Positions 1 to 5,842 are shown, numbered from the stretch's first letter. The stretch is DNA of 6,463 bases from an uncultured Thermoproteales archaeon (GCA_946480885.1 CAMLLK010000059.1:1-6463), one strand, 5' to 3'. Numbers and translations: made by a program. Notes: a model not told the origin generated them from the sequence alone.

Positions 1-11
1 GTTTTTAAGTT

Positions 12-413
12 TTAGTAGTCTTTTATGTGCCTTGCCTTGGGGTGTTTTAACAGTTTTTCGTCTGCTGTGTAGAGTAGGGTGTTGTGTTTTTCGGCTAGGT
101 GTATGTACGCGGCGTCGTATGTCGTTACGCCGTGTTTTAATGCTGTGGCTAACACCTGGCGTGGGTCTACTTCTTCTATCTCCACTTCAGTTTGGTATAG
201 TAGCTCTGCGGCGGTCAAAGCCTTGTCGTTTGGCAATACGCCTCTTATGACGTATTTACGTAGGGCGCTGGCCACTTCGAGCCATAGACATGGAGGCGCC
301 ACGGCCTTTACTCTGCCAAGTAGGTGGTCGTTGCGTAGTTTTCTTGCCTCCTGTGAATAGGGCTCAGGGACTGCCCATTTTACTACTACAGAGGCGTCAA
401 CTACGACTCTCAC
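12..413 (-). CDS. vapC: VapC-family PIN-domain toxin (predicted RNase)
   Basis: This 133-residue protein is the toxin half of a type II toxin-antitoxin pair and should be a Mg/Mn-dependent endoribonuclease acting in the cytoplasm. One PIN domain fills the whole protein. The acidic active-site residues are visible: Asp6 in VVVDAS, Glu46 in LWLEVASAL, Asp100 in TTYDAAYIHLA and Asp118 in YTADEKL. Spacing and length are normal for archaeal VapC. The start is GTG at 411-413. A good Shine-Dalgarno sequence (GGGAGGAG) sits immediately before it, inside the end of the antitoxin gene, so translation is probably coupled. The gene overlaps vapB by 17 bases and ends at TAA (12-14). All catalytic acids are present, so nothing suggests inactivation. 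The RNA target cannot be read from sequence. The family call is near certain. Confidence 0.93.
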   Translation of the reverse strand: MRVVVDASVVVKWAVPEPYSQEARKLRNDHLLGRVKAVAPPCLWLEVASALRKYVIRGVLPNDKALTAAELLYQTEVEIEEVDPRQVLATALKHGVTTYDAAYIHLAEKHNTLLYTADEKLLKHPKARHIKDY

Positions 414-618
414 GCTCCTCCCTTATCCACGTGGTGGAGTAGTCCTTTTCTATTGCCTGTTCAATCAACTTGTCTAAGGCCTCTGCCAGCTTCTTGGCTT
501 TTTCTTCTTTTACGCGCCGTTGGAGATATTCTCTTATCTCCCTGGCGTAGTCTATGCCCAGCTGTTCTAATTCTTCTTTTAGTTTTTTGGGTATTCTGAC
601 GCCTATTACAACGCTCAC
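397..618 (-). CDS. vapB: VapB-family antitoxin
   Basis: This 73-residue protein precedes vapC and overlaps it by 17 bases, the usual antitoxin-toxin order. The N-terminus (VVIGVRIPKKLKEELEQLG) has the short beta strand then amphipathic helix of ribbon-helix-helix or AbrB-like DNA-binding antitoxins. The ribbon-helix-helix reading is favoured by the VRIPKKLKEEL pattern. The rest is a highly charged Lys/Glu-rich helix (about residues 25-60) of the type that binds and blocks the PIN active site. The start is GTG at 616-618. A TATA box about 24 bases upstream leaves no leader, which supports this start over any internal one. VapB should bind its own operator together with VapC, and a candidate dyad lies just upstream. 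The assignment rests mostly on context and N-terminal pattern. Confidence 0.88.
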   Translation of the reverse strand: MSVVIGVRIPKKLKEELEQLGIDYAREIREYLQRRVKEEKAKKLAEALDKLIEQAIEKDYSTTWIREERESRS

Positions 619-639
619 AGTTTACTAAAATTGTTAACT
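619..639. promoter_or_regulatory. Candidate vapBC operator, imperfect inverted repeat
   Basis: AGTTTAC (619-625) and GTTAACT (633-639) form a 7-base dyad with one mismatch around a 7-base A/T spacer. It lies exactly between the vapB TATA box and its start codon, where an autorepressing VapB-VapC complex would block transcription. The dyad is seen in the sequence. The operator role is inferred from position and family habit. Confidence 0.4.
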
Positions 640-990
640 TATATAGTTGACGTACGCGTGTGCCCAGCCTCGTTTTACAAGTTTAAAATACGCCTTGTCG
701 AGATTTATGCTTTCTATAACCATAGAGACGTATTCTACAATCCACTTAGCCAGGGCCGACTTCCTCTCCGGCGGGAGTTGGTGCCAGCGGTCGTGGGCTA
801 GTTCAATGGGGTTGGGAGGGTAAGTGCCGCATATTACTCCGTCTTCTTGCACTAATGTGCCTATGGCTAGCGCAGGCTTGGGGGGAGCCTCTGCGCGTTG
901 AGCGGGGGCAATAGCCTCTAGGAAGTCCGCGCAGGCTTCCACGCCGGCTCTGGTAAGGGAGGTGGTGGCTATGAACAGAGGTCGCCGCAT
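634..990 (-). CDS. Unknown protein, probably 3' half of a frameshifted gene
   Basis: I do not recognise this 118-residue product. It starts MRRPLFIATTSL and has a mixed alpha/beta look, with a helical C-terminal half (about residues 63-110: NPIELAHDRWHQLPPERKSA, then a hydrophobic amphipathic helix). The only usable start, ATG 988-990, lies within the last 22 bases of the preceding frame and four codons after an in-frame TGA. Deleting two bases of the CTCT repeat (plus-strand 977-980) would join the preceding frame directly to LFIATTSLTRAGVEACADF, giving one smooth protein of about 215 residues. I therefore think it is the downstream half of a broken gene. It could still be a genuine overlapping gene, since coding quality holds to the TAA at 634-636. 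The vapBC TATA box lies in its last codons. Confidence 0.55.
   Translation of the reverse strand: MRRPLFIATTSLTRAGVEACADFLEAIAPAQRAEAPPKPALAIGTLVQEDGVICGTYPPNPIELAHDRWHQLPPERKSALAKWIVEYVSMVIESINLDKAYFKLVKRGWAHAYVNYIS
639..646 (-). promoter_or_regulatory. TATA box of vapBC
   Basis: On the minus strand the sequence is CTATATAA, centred about 24 bases before the GTG start of vapB. This is the spacing of a leaderless archaeal promoter. It lies within the last codons of the upstream reading frame (Asn-Tyr-Ile-Ser-stop), so vapBC can be transcribed apart from the genes in front of it. Confidence 0.6.
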
Positions 991-1283
991 CTGTATTCAG
1001 CGCAGAGGGGGTGGCCGCCCGGCGCCACTACGACGACCTTCTCCCGGCGGAGCCTTGGCAAAAAGTCGGCGTATTCGGGGAAGACGTAGATCCTCTCGGC
1101 AACGTCTAGCAACAGCAGAGCGATGGTCGGGTCCTCCACATGTGCTTGTATGCCGCCGTCGACTTCCTCAGGTATTACCACTTCGTACTTGTCGATATGG
1201 ACGGCGCCGCACTGCTTGGCCTTTTCCAGAGCGGCGCGCCCCCCTCCGAGGACGAAAAGGGTCGGGACCCGGTTCGTCGTCAC
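969..1283 (-). CDS. Unknown protein, probably 5' half of a frameshifted gene
   Basis: This 104-residue frame starts with GTG (1281-1283), 22 bases after the ridA stop, so it is probably in the ridA transcript. Its beginning, TLFVLGGGRAALEKAKQCG, suggests a Rossmann-type nucleotide-binding fold. Alternating strands and helices follow (IALLLLDVAERIYVF, KVVVVAPGGHPL). The glycine pattern recalls the N-terminal domain of siroheme-type dehydrogenases, but the rest does not support that family, so I assign no function. The frame ends abruptly in CGDLCS at TAG 969-971. The adjacent frame begins 22 bases earlier, and removing two bases at a CTCT repeat (plus-strand 977-980) fuses them. I see no ribosome binding site. 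The start could lie a few codons further upstream in the same frame. Confidence 0.55.
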   Translation of the reverse strand: MTTNRVPTLFVLGGGRAALEKAKQCGAVHIDKYEVVIPEEVDGGIQAHVEDPTIALLLLDVAERIYVFPEYADFLPRLRREKVVVVAPGGHPLCAEYRCGDLCS

Positions 1284-1305
1284 GGGTCGGCGCTGCGAGT
1301 CCTCG

Positions 1306-1686
1306 TCAACCCCTAGCCGCTATCACGGCAATTTCTATTAAAACATCTCTCGGCAACCTCGCCGCCTGCACCGTCACCCTAGCAGGCGGCTTCTCGGGGA
1401 AGTACTGCGCATACACCTCGTTGAAGGCGGGGAAGTGGTTCATGTCAGCCAGAAAGACAAAGGCCATGACCACGTCGTTCATGGTAAAGCCCGCCGCCTC
1501 CACAACCGCCTTAATGTTTTCGAGCACACGCCTCGTCTGCTCCCTTATGTCGCCCCTCACAACCTCCCCCGTCTTGGGGTCGACGGGGATCTGCCCCGCG
1601 ACAAAGAGCATGTTGCCCACCTTGACCGCCTGTGAGTAGGGCCCAATAGGCTTAGGCGCCGCCTCTGTGTACACAACCTCTTTCAT
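1306..1686 (-). CDS. ridA: RidA/YjgF/YER057c/UK114-family enamine/imine deaminase
   Basis: This 126-residue cytoplasmic protein, usually a trimer, hydrolyses reactive 2-aminoacrylate and similar enamine/imine intermediates released by PLP enzymes. The family signature is complete: [12 protein letters not shown] near residues 14-25 with Tyr17, [14 protein letters not shown] (residues 27-40), then [12 protein letters not shown] with the carboxylate-binding Arg103, and Glu118 in VLIEIA. Length is standard. The start is ATG 1684-1686, about 25 bases from an A/T-rich TATA region shared with the divergent hydrolase gene, so the message is probably leaderless. It is the first gene of a minus-strand group whose next member begins 22 bases after its stop. 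The divergent amidohydrolase-like neighbour loosely recalls the RutB-RutC pairing of uracil catabolism, but no other rut gene is present. Confidence 0.95.
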   Translation of the reverse strand: MKEVVYTEAAPKPIGPYSQAVKVGNMLFVAGQIPVDPKTGEVVRGDIREQTRRVLENIKAVVEAAGFTMNDVVMAFVFLADMNHFPAFNEVYAQYFPEKPPARVTVQAARLPRDVLIEIAVIAARG

Positions 1687-1707
1687 AAGCTGAGCTGGAA
1701 AAGCGGG

Positions 1708-1721
1708 TAAAAATCTTTTAT
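1708..1721. promoter_or_regulatory. Divergent TATA region between ridA and the cysteine hydrolase
   Basis: The stretch TAAAAATCTTTTAT lies in the 52-base gap between the two divergent start codons. Read rightward, TTTTAT is centred about 21-23 bases before ATG 1739. Read leftward, the TTTTTA element is about 22-27 bases before ATG 1686. Both spacings suit leaderless archaeal promoters, so one A/T block probably serves both genes. Transcription start sites are inferred. Confidence 0.55.
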
Positions 1722-1738
1722 CCTAATCCGAATTGTAC

Positions 1739-2344
1739 ATGCTTCCCGAATCTGTAAAAGTCCCCCGAGTCTCGATTGTTGACAAGGTGTCCCTCCCCGC
1801 AAAGAAGAGCGCAGTGGTCGTGGTTGATATGCAGAACGACTTCGCCCACCCCAACGGAAAGCTGTACGGCCCCGCGGCCCGGGAGATAATACCGCGCATA
1901 GCGTCTCTCCTGGAAAAGGCCAGAGGCGCGGGGGTCAGAGTGGTATACACCCAGGACACCCACTACCCCGACGACCCGGTGGAGTTCCCCATATGGGGTC
2001 CTCACGTGGTTAAGGGGACTTGGGGCTGGCAAATCGTCGACGAGCTCAAGCCGAGGGAGGGCGACATCGTAATAGAGAAGATGAGATACGACGCCTTCTT
2101 CGGCACGCCGATGGACCACGTCCTCAGGATGTACGGCATACAACACCTAGTGGTGACGGGCACTGTGGCGAACATATGCGTCCTACACACAGTGGCCAGC
2201 GCCAGGCTTAGGCTATACGACGTTGTGGTGCCCATAGACGCAATCGCCGCCCTCAACGAGTTCGACTACGCCGCGGCCCTCAGGCAGATGGACTTCCTCT
2301 ACAAAGTGACGCTGACCACCACCGAGGGGGTCGAGTTCGTTTAA
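1739..2344 (+). CDS. Cysteine hydrolase, nicotinamidase/isochorismatase family
   Basis: This 201-residue protein hydrolyses an amide or related bond through an Asp-Lys-Cys triad. Asp30 in VVVDMQNDF, Lys114 in VIEKMRYDAF and Cys147 in VTGTVANICVLHTVASA are all present in the right order, with the cis-peptide Thr-Val-Ala before the cysteine region. DTHYPDD (about residues 73-79) and GPHVVKGT (His89) resemble the metal-site and WPxHCVxGT regions of nicotinamidases, though the metal residues are only partly matched. Nicotinamide to nicotinate (NAD salvage) is the likeliest reaction. Ureidoacrylate or isochorismate hydrolysis cannot be excluded. ATG 1739 is preferred over TTG 1733 because the TATA region then has leaderless spacing. 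It is divergent from ridA and followed by a T-run. Confidence 0.9.
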   Translation: MLPESVKVPRVSIVDKVSLPAKKSAVVVVDMQNDFAHPNGKLYGPAAREIIPRIASLLEKARGAGVRVVYTQDTHYPDDPVEFPIWGPHVVKGTWGWQIVDELKPREGDIVIEKMRYDAFFGTPMDHVLRMYGIQHLVVTGTVANICVLHTVASARLRLYDVVVPIDAIAALNEFDYAAALRQMDFLYKVTLTTTEGVEFV

Positions 2345-2350
2345 CCCCAG

Positions 2351-2357
2351 CTTTTTT
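2351..2357 (+). terminator. Poly-T termination signal after the cysteine hydrolase gene
   Basis: CTTTTTT begins seven bases after the hydrolase TAA. A short T-run without a required hairpin is the usual archaeal intrinsic terminator. It also overlaps the TAA that ends the converging cobD remnant. Confidence 0.5.
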
Positions 2358-3313
2358 ATGTCGGACTTAGAGCTTGCGGCGGCTTTAGGAGCTTGGGTAT
2401 TTCGCGGCAAATCGCCTTTGCGAGGATCTTGTTAAGCTCAGGCGTTTTTATAAATACCCTGAAGCCGGCGATGTTGAGGCCGTGCAGAGGCCTTACCTTA
2501 ACTCCGCGGGGAGACCCCTTGACCACGAAGAAGCGGATAGGCGAAGGGGTCACCTCGCCATTTCATTACCTCCTTCTGAACCCTAGGCGACTCCTCGCTG
2601 ATGTACATAACTGTGGCGTCGCGGTGTCTCCTAAGTCCCTCGGCGCCTAGGTGTTATATGGCGTAGTCGGCTATGGAGTTGAGACGCCATGGAGCCATAA
2701 GCCGCCCGTCCCTTACCCCGAGCGCTACGCCTGCCCTCAGACCCGGCGCCGTTAGGAGCTTGCCGAAGGACTTAGCCACGGAGATGTCGGGCGCGGCGGT
2801 CTCGCCCTCCAACAAGTCTATAAAGGACTCGTGCACCAGAAGCCGAACCCCTTAGCCGCCAGCCGCCTTGCCAGTTCCGCCAGCTTGCCCCGCCATAATT
2901 AGCGCCAGGTGTGGTTGTTGGAGTTAGACACTACATAGAGATCCCCCGCAGATGTCTCCTTCGGGCCGTGTGCATACCTTCACGGCAAGCCCAACGGAAA
3001 GGCAATGCGGCCGTAATCAGTGTAGTTAGGCCATTCAATGATCACCCTTAAGTACGCCACCAGCGCAGTCAGCGCCACGGCAAAGCCCACAGCGAGTTGC
3101 CGGGGAAGGCGAAGACAGTGCCTAGCCCCAATATGTATCCTTAGTGGAGAGTAACAGGGCGAGAAAGAGTGCCCATGGTCCTATCACGACGCCGGATATC
3201 CCGTTGATGAAGTGTGGCCCGGAAACGCCTAATCGGGGTCGACGGAGAAGCTGACAGGCGCGGGGGCCACCCAAAGCCCCGTGGAGACAACCACATAGCA
3301 AGAACCCTTGCAT
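2356..3313 (-). pseudogene. cobD: Decayed L-threonine-O-3-phosphate decarboxylase gene (class I/II aminotransferase fold)
   Basis: Read leftward across shifting frames, this stretch spells a whole PLP-fold protein of about 319 codons, near the normal CobD length. The order is SFSVDPD and GPHFINGIS (N-terminal arm), LGLGTVFAFPGNS, then LRVIIEWPNYTDYGRIAFPL. Next is SNSNNHTW where NPNNPTG should stand, then VHESFIDL, the PLP-lysine segment AKSFGKLLTAPGLRAGVALG, APWRLNSIADYAI and GFRVFIKTPELNKIL. PGLR after the lysine and PW-x-NS-A favour CobD over histidinol-phosphate aminotransferase. CobD makes aminopropanol phosphate for cobalamin. Lesions are stops at 2980-2982 (TGA), 2899-2901 (TAA) and 2654-2656 (TAA), a lost G in the run at 2848-2851, another shift near 2555-2565, and several shifts between 3100 and 3250. 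The likely original start is ATG 3311-3313, about 28 bases after a TATA box. Confidence 0.85.
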
Positions 3314-3336
3314 CCGCGCAACCACAGCGGGTGATG

Positions 3337-3346
3337 TTTTTAAATA
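3337..3346 (-). promoter_or_regulatory. TATA box of the dead cobD gene
   Basis: TATTTAAAAA on the minus strand is centred about 28 bases before ATG 3311-3313, matching a leaderless promoter. It appears better preserved than the gene it once served. The motif is nearly symmetric, so it could also drive rightward transcription into the stem-loop beside it. Confidence 0.5.
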
Positions 3347-3434
3347 TGCACCGCCGCCAGCGACGGCGCCTCAGCCGGAGGCGTTTAGCTACTCCCAGGG
3401 CGGTCCGCTGGCGGCGCGCCCCGATTATGTGCAT
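3346..3434. repeat. GC-rich inverted repeat / structured element of unknown role
   Basis: An exact 11-base inverted repeat pairs 3352-3362 (CGCCGCCAGCG) with 3406-3416 (CGCTGGCGGCG). It is continued outward by a 6-base repeat, ATGCAC (3346-3351) with GTGCAT (3429-3434), across a 12-base one-sided bulge. Inside sits a second hairpin, CGCCTC (3367-3372) with GAGGCG (3378-3383) and a five-base AGCCG loop. The element lies between the cobD and pirin promoters, outside any gene. It could be a small structured RNA, a 5' leader of cobD if transcription began at the TATA-like sequence near 3446-3455 on the minus strand, or a DNA cruciform. I see no tRNA features and no ACA box at the expected place. 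Confidence 0.5.
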
Positions 3435-3447
3435 TTGTTGCGCTTTG

Positions 3448-3464
3448 TATAAAAAATTATATTT
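3448..3464 (+). promoter_or_regulatory. Pirin promoter (TATA region)
   Basis: TATAAAAAATTATATTT lies 19-35 bases before ATG 3483, centred near -27, in an otherwise GC-rich surrounding. There is no Shine-Dalgarno sequence between it and the ATG, consistent with a leaderless transcript. Confidence 0.6.
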
Positions 3465-3482
3465 ACATAACTAAGTGTACAT

Positions 3483-4382
3483 ATGGCACGGGTGAAGTAC
3501 GTGTTGAAGGGTAACTGGACTAGGGACGGCGCCGGGGTGAAGCTCTACAGGGTCTTCGGCGGGGTGGAGCTGGCGGAGCTCACAGACCCCTTCCTCCTCC
3601 TCGACCACTTCGGGTCTAGATACCCCCACGAGTACTTAATGGGATTTCCCTGGCACCCCCACAGGGGGATAGAGACCGTCACCTACCTCCTAAAAGGCGA
3701 GGTGAAACACGCCGACTCTACCGGAGTGGAGGGCGTGATAAGAAGCGGCGACGTCCAGTGGATGACTGCCGGTAGCGGCATCTTCCACGAGGAGATGCCC
3801 CGCCCAGAGAGAACACAGCGTGGCGACGTCGTTGAGGAAGACCCCGAGGTGTCGGGCTTTCAGCTCTGGGTCAACTTGCCCAGGGCGAAGAAGATGGCCG
3901 ATCCGTCCTACAAGAACGTGAAAAGGGAGGCCCTCCCCAGTGTTAAAACCGACGGCGGGGCGGAGGTCGTGCTGATCGCGGGCAGGCTCTACGAGCCGGG
4001 CACTGGCGTCGTCGCGGGACCCGTCTCCGACCTCCACGTGCCGGTGGTCTACATGGACGTGAGGCTGGCCAGCGGTGCCTTCCTTGAGTTCGAGGCCAAG
4101 GAGGGCCACACCGTCTTGGCATATGCCTATAGGGGGAGGGTGGCCCTAAACGGGAGGTGGATAGGCGCGGGGGAGTTCGCCGTATTTGACAGGGAGGGCG
4201 GGCCGATACGCGCCGAGGGGGAGGGCCGCTTCCTCCTCCTCTCGGGGAGGCCTCTGGAGGAGCCCATCGCGTGGAGGGGGCCCATTGTGATGAACACCTG
4301 GGAGGAGATATTGCAAGCCTTCAGGGAGTTGCAAGAGGGGACGTTTATAAAGAAGAAGGCCTCTGTAGTCGACTACGGGTAA
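3483..4382 (+). CDS. Pirin family protein (bicupin)
   Basis: This 299-residue protein has the two-cupin pirin architecture: an N-terminal metal-binding cupin (about residues 1-135) and a C-terminal cupin (about 150-260). Metal ligands of the family are all visible: His58 and His60 in FPWHPHRGIETVTYLL, and His102 and Glu104 in SGIFHEEMP. The start MARVKYVLKGNW leads into GGVELAELTDPFLLLDHFG, the usual opening. Length is typical of prokaryotic pirins. Some pirins oxidise quercetin and others act as regulators or redox sensors, so the substrate here is not known. The start is ATG 3483, supported by TATA spacing. The stop TAA (4380-4382) shares its last base with the ATG of the next gene, indicating a two-gene operon with coupled translation. 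Confidence 0.94.
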   Translation: MARVKYVLKGNWTRDGAGVKLYRVFGGVELAELTDPFLLLDHFGSRYPHEYLMGFPWHPHRGIETVTYLLKGEVKHADSTGVEGVIRSGDVQWMTAGSGIFHEEMPRPERTQRGDVVEEDPEVSGFQLWVNLPRAKKMADPSYKNVKREALPSVKTDGGAEVVLIAGRLYEPGTGVVAGPVSDLHVPVVYMDVRLASGAFLEFEAKEGHTVLAYAYRGRVALNGRWIGAGEFAVFDREGGPIRAEGEGRFLLLSGRPLEEPIAWRGPIVMNTWEEILQAFRELQEGTFIKKKASVVDYG

Positions 4383-5209
4383 TGCTACTAGCCACAGAGG
4401 ACGGCCTCTTCGAGTTCGCGGGGGGCGAAGCCAGGAGGAGGTGTTGCCGCGGCGTGTGGCTAGTGGACGCGGCGAGGTGGAGAGGCTCCCTCTACTTGTG
4501 CTCCCCCGATTTAGGTGTGCTGAACGAGGACGGCGAGGTGGTCGCTGAAGGGCAGTGCTGGGCCCTCAGAGAGGCGGAGGGCAAGCTGCTTGCGCTGATG
4601 AGCGGTCCCAAGATCGTCGAGGTGGGCGACGGGGTCGTCGCGACGTACGAGGCGCTGGCTGAGGAGCGGGGGTGGCACTTCCCCCTCCCGGGCTACGGCC
4701 CCCACTTCACCGACTTGGCCCGCGTGGGAGGACTATACGTGGCCTCCACAGAAGTGGGCGACTTGATGGCCGGGCCGTCGCTCGGCGCTATGTCTCCCAG
4801 GCCGCTGTTCGAGGATCAACACGTCTTGGCCAAAGCCGGCGAGTGGCTACTGGTGGGGACGGCGTCTGGGATATACGTAACCAAGGATCTGGCCAGCTTT
4901 GAGGAGGCCAACGGGGCGTGGGGGTACGTCCACGGGATAGTGAAATGCGGCGGCGTATACGTGGCGCAGACCATTTCCCCAAAGCCCATCTGGGTTTCGC
5001 AAGACGGCCTCATGTGGGAAAACCTCCCGCTGGTGCTGGAGGAGCCCACGTTCGGCACCACCAACATAGCCTGCGCGGGGGATAAGCTCATCTACGCAGT
5101 CCGCGACATCCACCTAATCGACCTAAAAGACTGGCACGCGGAGAGGCTCGGCGTTAAGCTACCCACTGTCTACAAGATCGCCGACAGCACAACCTCCTCT
5201 CTAAACTGA
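4382..5209 (+). CDS. BNR/Asp-box beta-propeller-like protein of unknown function
   Basis: This 275-residue protein starts at ATG 4382-4384, in the TAATG overlap with pirin, where the sequence MLLATEDGLFEF opens a first propeller-type strand set. Repeated short segments of the form x-x-TxxGIYxxxD occur: LLATEDGLFEF (residue 1 on), LYVASTEVGDL, LLVGTASGIYVTKDL and LIYAVRDIHLIDLKDW. One clear Asp-box, WVSQDGLMWENLP, matches S-x-D-x-G-x-x-W of BNR repeats. I see no signal peptide or membrane helix, so it is probably cytoplasmic. Enzyme activity cannot be assigned. The tight coupling to pirin suggests a shared process or complex. A longer in-frame ORF opens inside pirin, but the junction start is far more likely. 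The TGA stop overlaps the end of a converging gene remnant by nine bases. Confidence 0.82.
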   Translation: MLLATEDGLFEFAGGEARRRCCRGVWLVDAARWRGSLYLCSPDLGVLNEDGEVVAEGQCWALREAEGKLLALMSGPKIVEVGDGVVATYEALAEERGWHFPLPGYGPHFTDLARVGGLYVASTEVGDLMAGPSLGAMSPRPLFEDQHVLAKAGEWLLVGTASGIYVTKDLASFEEANGAWGYVHGIVKCGGVYVAQTISPKPIWVSQDGLMWENLPLVLEEPTFGTTNIACAGDKLIYAVRDIHLIDLKDWHAERLGVKLPTVYKIADSTTSSLN

Positions 5210-5450
5210 CTGCCACGCAGAGTACAACATCACGATCACAAACCTGTCGGCTCCCTTGGGGCTCGCGCCTGCGCTGATGGCACATCAACGGACTCCAAAA
5301 ACTCCATCAACTCCAACGCATAGGGGTTTAAGGGGTAGGGCGGCAGGTGTCCAGTTGGGCACTGTTATTTGGCTCAACTCGGAGTCGCAGATGGGCATTA
5401 GGCAACCGGCTTCTACACGGAAAAGGGCAAGAGAGGAGGTTCTCGTGTCA
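5201..5450 (-). pseudogene. Unidentified frameshifted gene remnant
   Basis: Read leftward, three frames in turn give protein-like sequence. They are FRVEAGCLMPICDSELSQIT (about 5420-5360), GHLPPYPLNPYALELMEFLE and SVDV (about 5350-5280), and ISAGASPKGADRFVIVMLYS followed by AWQSV and a TAG stop (5279-5201). The frame changes near 5345 and 5278, and further stops occur upstream in each single frame. The segments abut in the right order, which points to one decayed gene of at least about 80 codons rather than chance. I do not recognise the family. The 5' limit is uncertain. Its stop overlaps the 3' end of the propeller-like gene by nine bases, a normal convergent arrangement. No intact gene occupies 5210-5461. 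Confidence 0.5.
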
Positions 5451-5452
5451 CA

Positions 5453-5461
5453 CTTTAAATA
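5453..5461 (+). promoter_or_regulatory. TATA box of the CxxC thioredoxin-fold gene
   Basis: CTTTAAATA is centred about 23 bases before GTG 5480 but only about five bases before GTG 5462. This spacing is the main reason to place the start at 5480. Confidence 0.5.
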
Positions 5462-5479
5462 GTGTATTCAATTAAGTAC

Positions 5480-5800
5480 GTGATTGAGGTGGTGGCATTC
5501 CTCCCCGTCGAGGTTGGGGTGTGCAAGGCCTGCGACTTAGCGAGGGTAGCCGGGGTGAAAACCACGGTGAGGCTCGAAGGGGATGACATCGCTAGGTTAA
5601 TCGCCATTCTGTCCACGCTGGGGGATGCGCAGGTGAGGATCACAAACCCCATGTCCCTGAGAGGGCTGTACCTAATGTTAAGGCACAGGACGGGTAGGCT
5701 GCCGCTCGTCCTGTTAAACGGCAAGCTCCTACACAGCGGCCCCATAGATGCCGAGGCCGAGGAGAGGCTTATAAAAGCCTTAAGCGCGGAGGCTCAGTAG
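5480..5800 (+). CDS. Small thioredoxin-fold protein with CxxC motif
   Basis: This 106-residue protein opens with a strand leading to Cys15-Lys-Ala-Cys18 (IEVVAFLPVEVGVCKACDLA), the position of a thioredoxin or glutaredoxin redox motif. After a middle strand (KTTVRLEG) and a helix, it closes with the fold's usual end: RLPLVLLNGKLLHSGPIDAE then a helix EERLIKAL. The Leu-Pro before the VLLNG strand is where the cis-proline lies. It is likely a cytoplasmic disulphide oxidoreductase or electron carrier. The exact subfamily and partner are unknown. GTG 5480 is preferred; GTG 5462 would add six residues but lies almost on the TATA box. It precedes the dead superoxide dismutase gene, so both may once have belonged to an oxidative-stress neighbourhood. 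Confidence 0.78.
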   Translation: MIEVVAFLPVEVGVCKACDLARVAGVKTTVRLEGDDIARLIAILSTLGDAQVRITNPMSLRGLYLMLRHRTGRLPLVLLNGKLLHSGPIDAEAEERLIKALSAEAQ

Positions 5801-5810
5801 GCCGACGGGG

Positions 5811-5820
5811 TTTATTTTTA
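5811..5820 (+). promoter_or_regulatory. Relic promoter of the sod pseudogene, possibly also a terminator
   Basis: TTTATTTTTA is centred about 28 bases before the mutated start codon at 5843, the same leaderless spacing as other genes here. It also begins ten bases after the stop of the thioredoxin-fold gene, so its T-run could terminate that transcript. Confidence 0.45.
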
Positions 5821-5842
5821 GAAATCAAAACGCGGGGTTGCC

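Noticed and set aside
962..1639. Long plus-strand open frame of 225 codons
   Set aside because: It lies opposite ridA and the unknown gene, is Arg/Ser/Pro-rich low-complexity sequence, and resembles no family; it is a shadow of the minus-strand genes.
2393..2650. Plus-strand 85-codon open frame
   Set aside because: It lies antisense to the C-terminal part of the cobD remnant, which carries clear aminotransferase homology.
3204..3254. C/D box-like pair (TTGATGA followed by CTGA about 40 bases on)
   Set aside because: The C box has T instead of a purine first, no convincing D'/C' pair lies between, and the stretch is cobD remnant.
3122..3325. Membrane-like segment GVVIGPWALFLALLL in one minus frame, resembling a CbiM-type cobalt transporter
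   Set aside because: The neighbouring frames continue CobD sequence through the same stretch (SFSVDPD before it, LGLGTVFAFPGNS after it), so the hydrophobic run is better explained as out-of-frame cobD.
4271..4381. Upstream extension of the propeller-like gene into pirin
   Set aside because: The extra 37 codons are an out-of-frame reading of pirin; the ATG in the TAATG junction is the natural start.
5256..5462. Plus-strand 68-codon open frame between the propeller-like and CxxC genes
   Set aside because: Composition is biased and its promoter and start context are poor; the opposite strand gives better protein-like segments.
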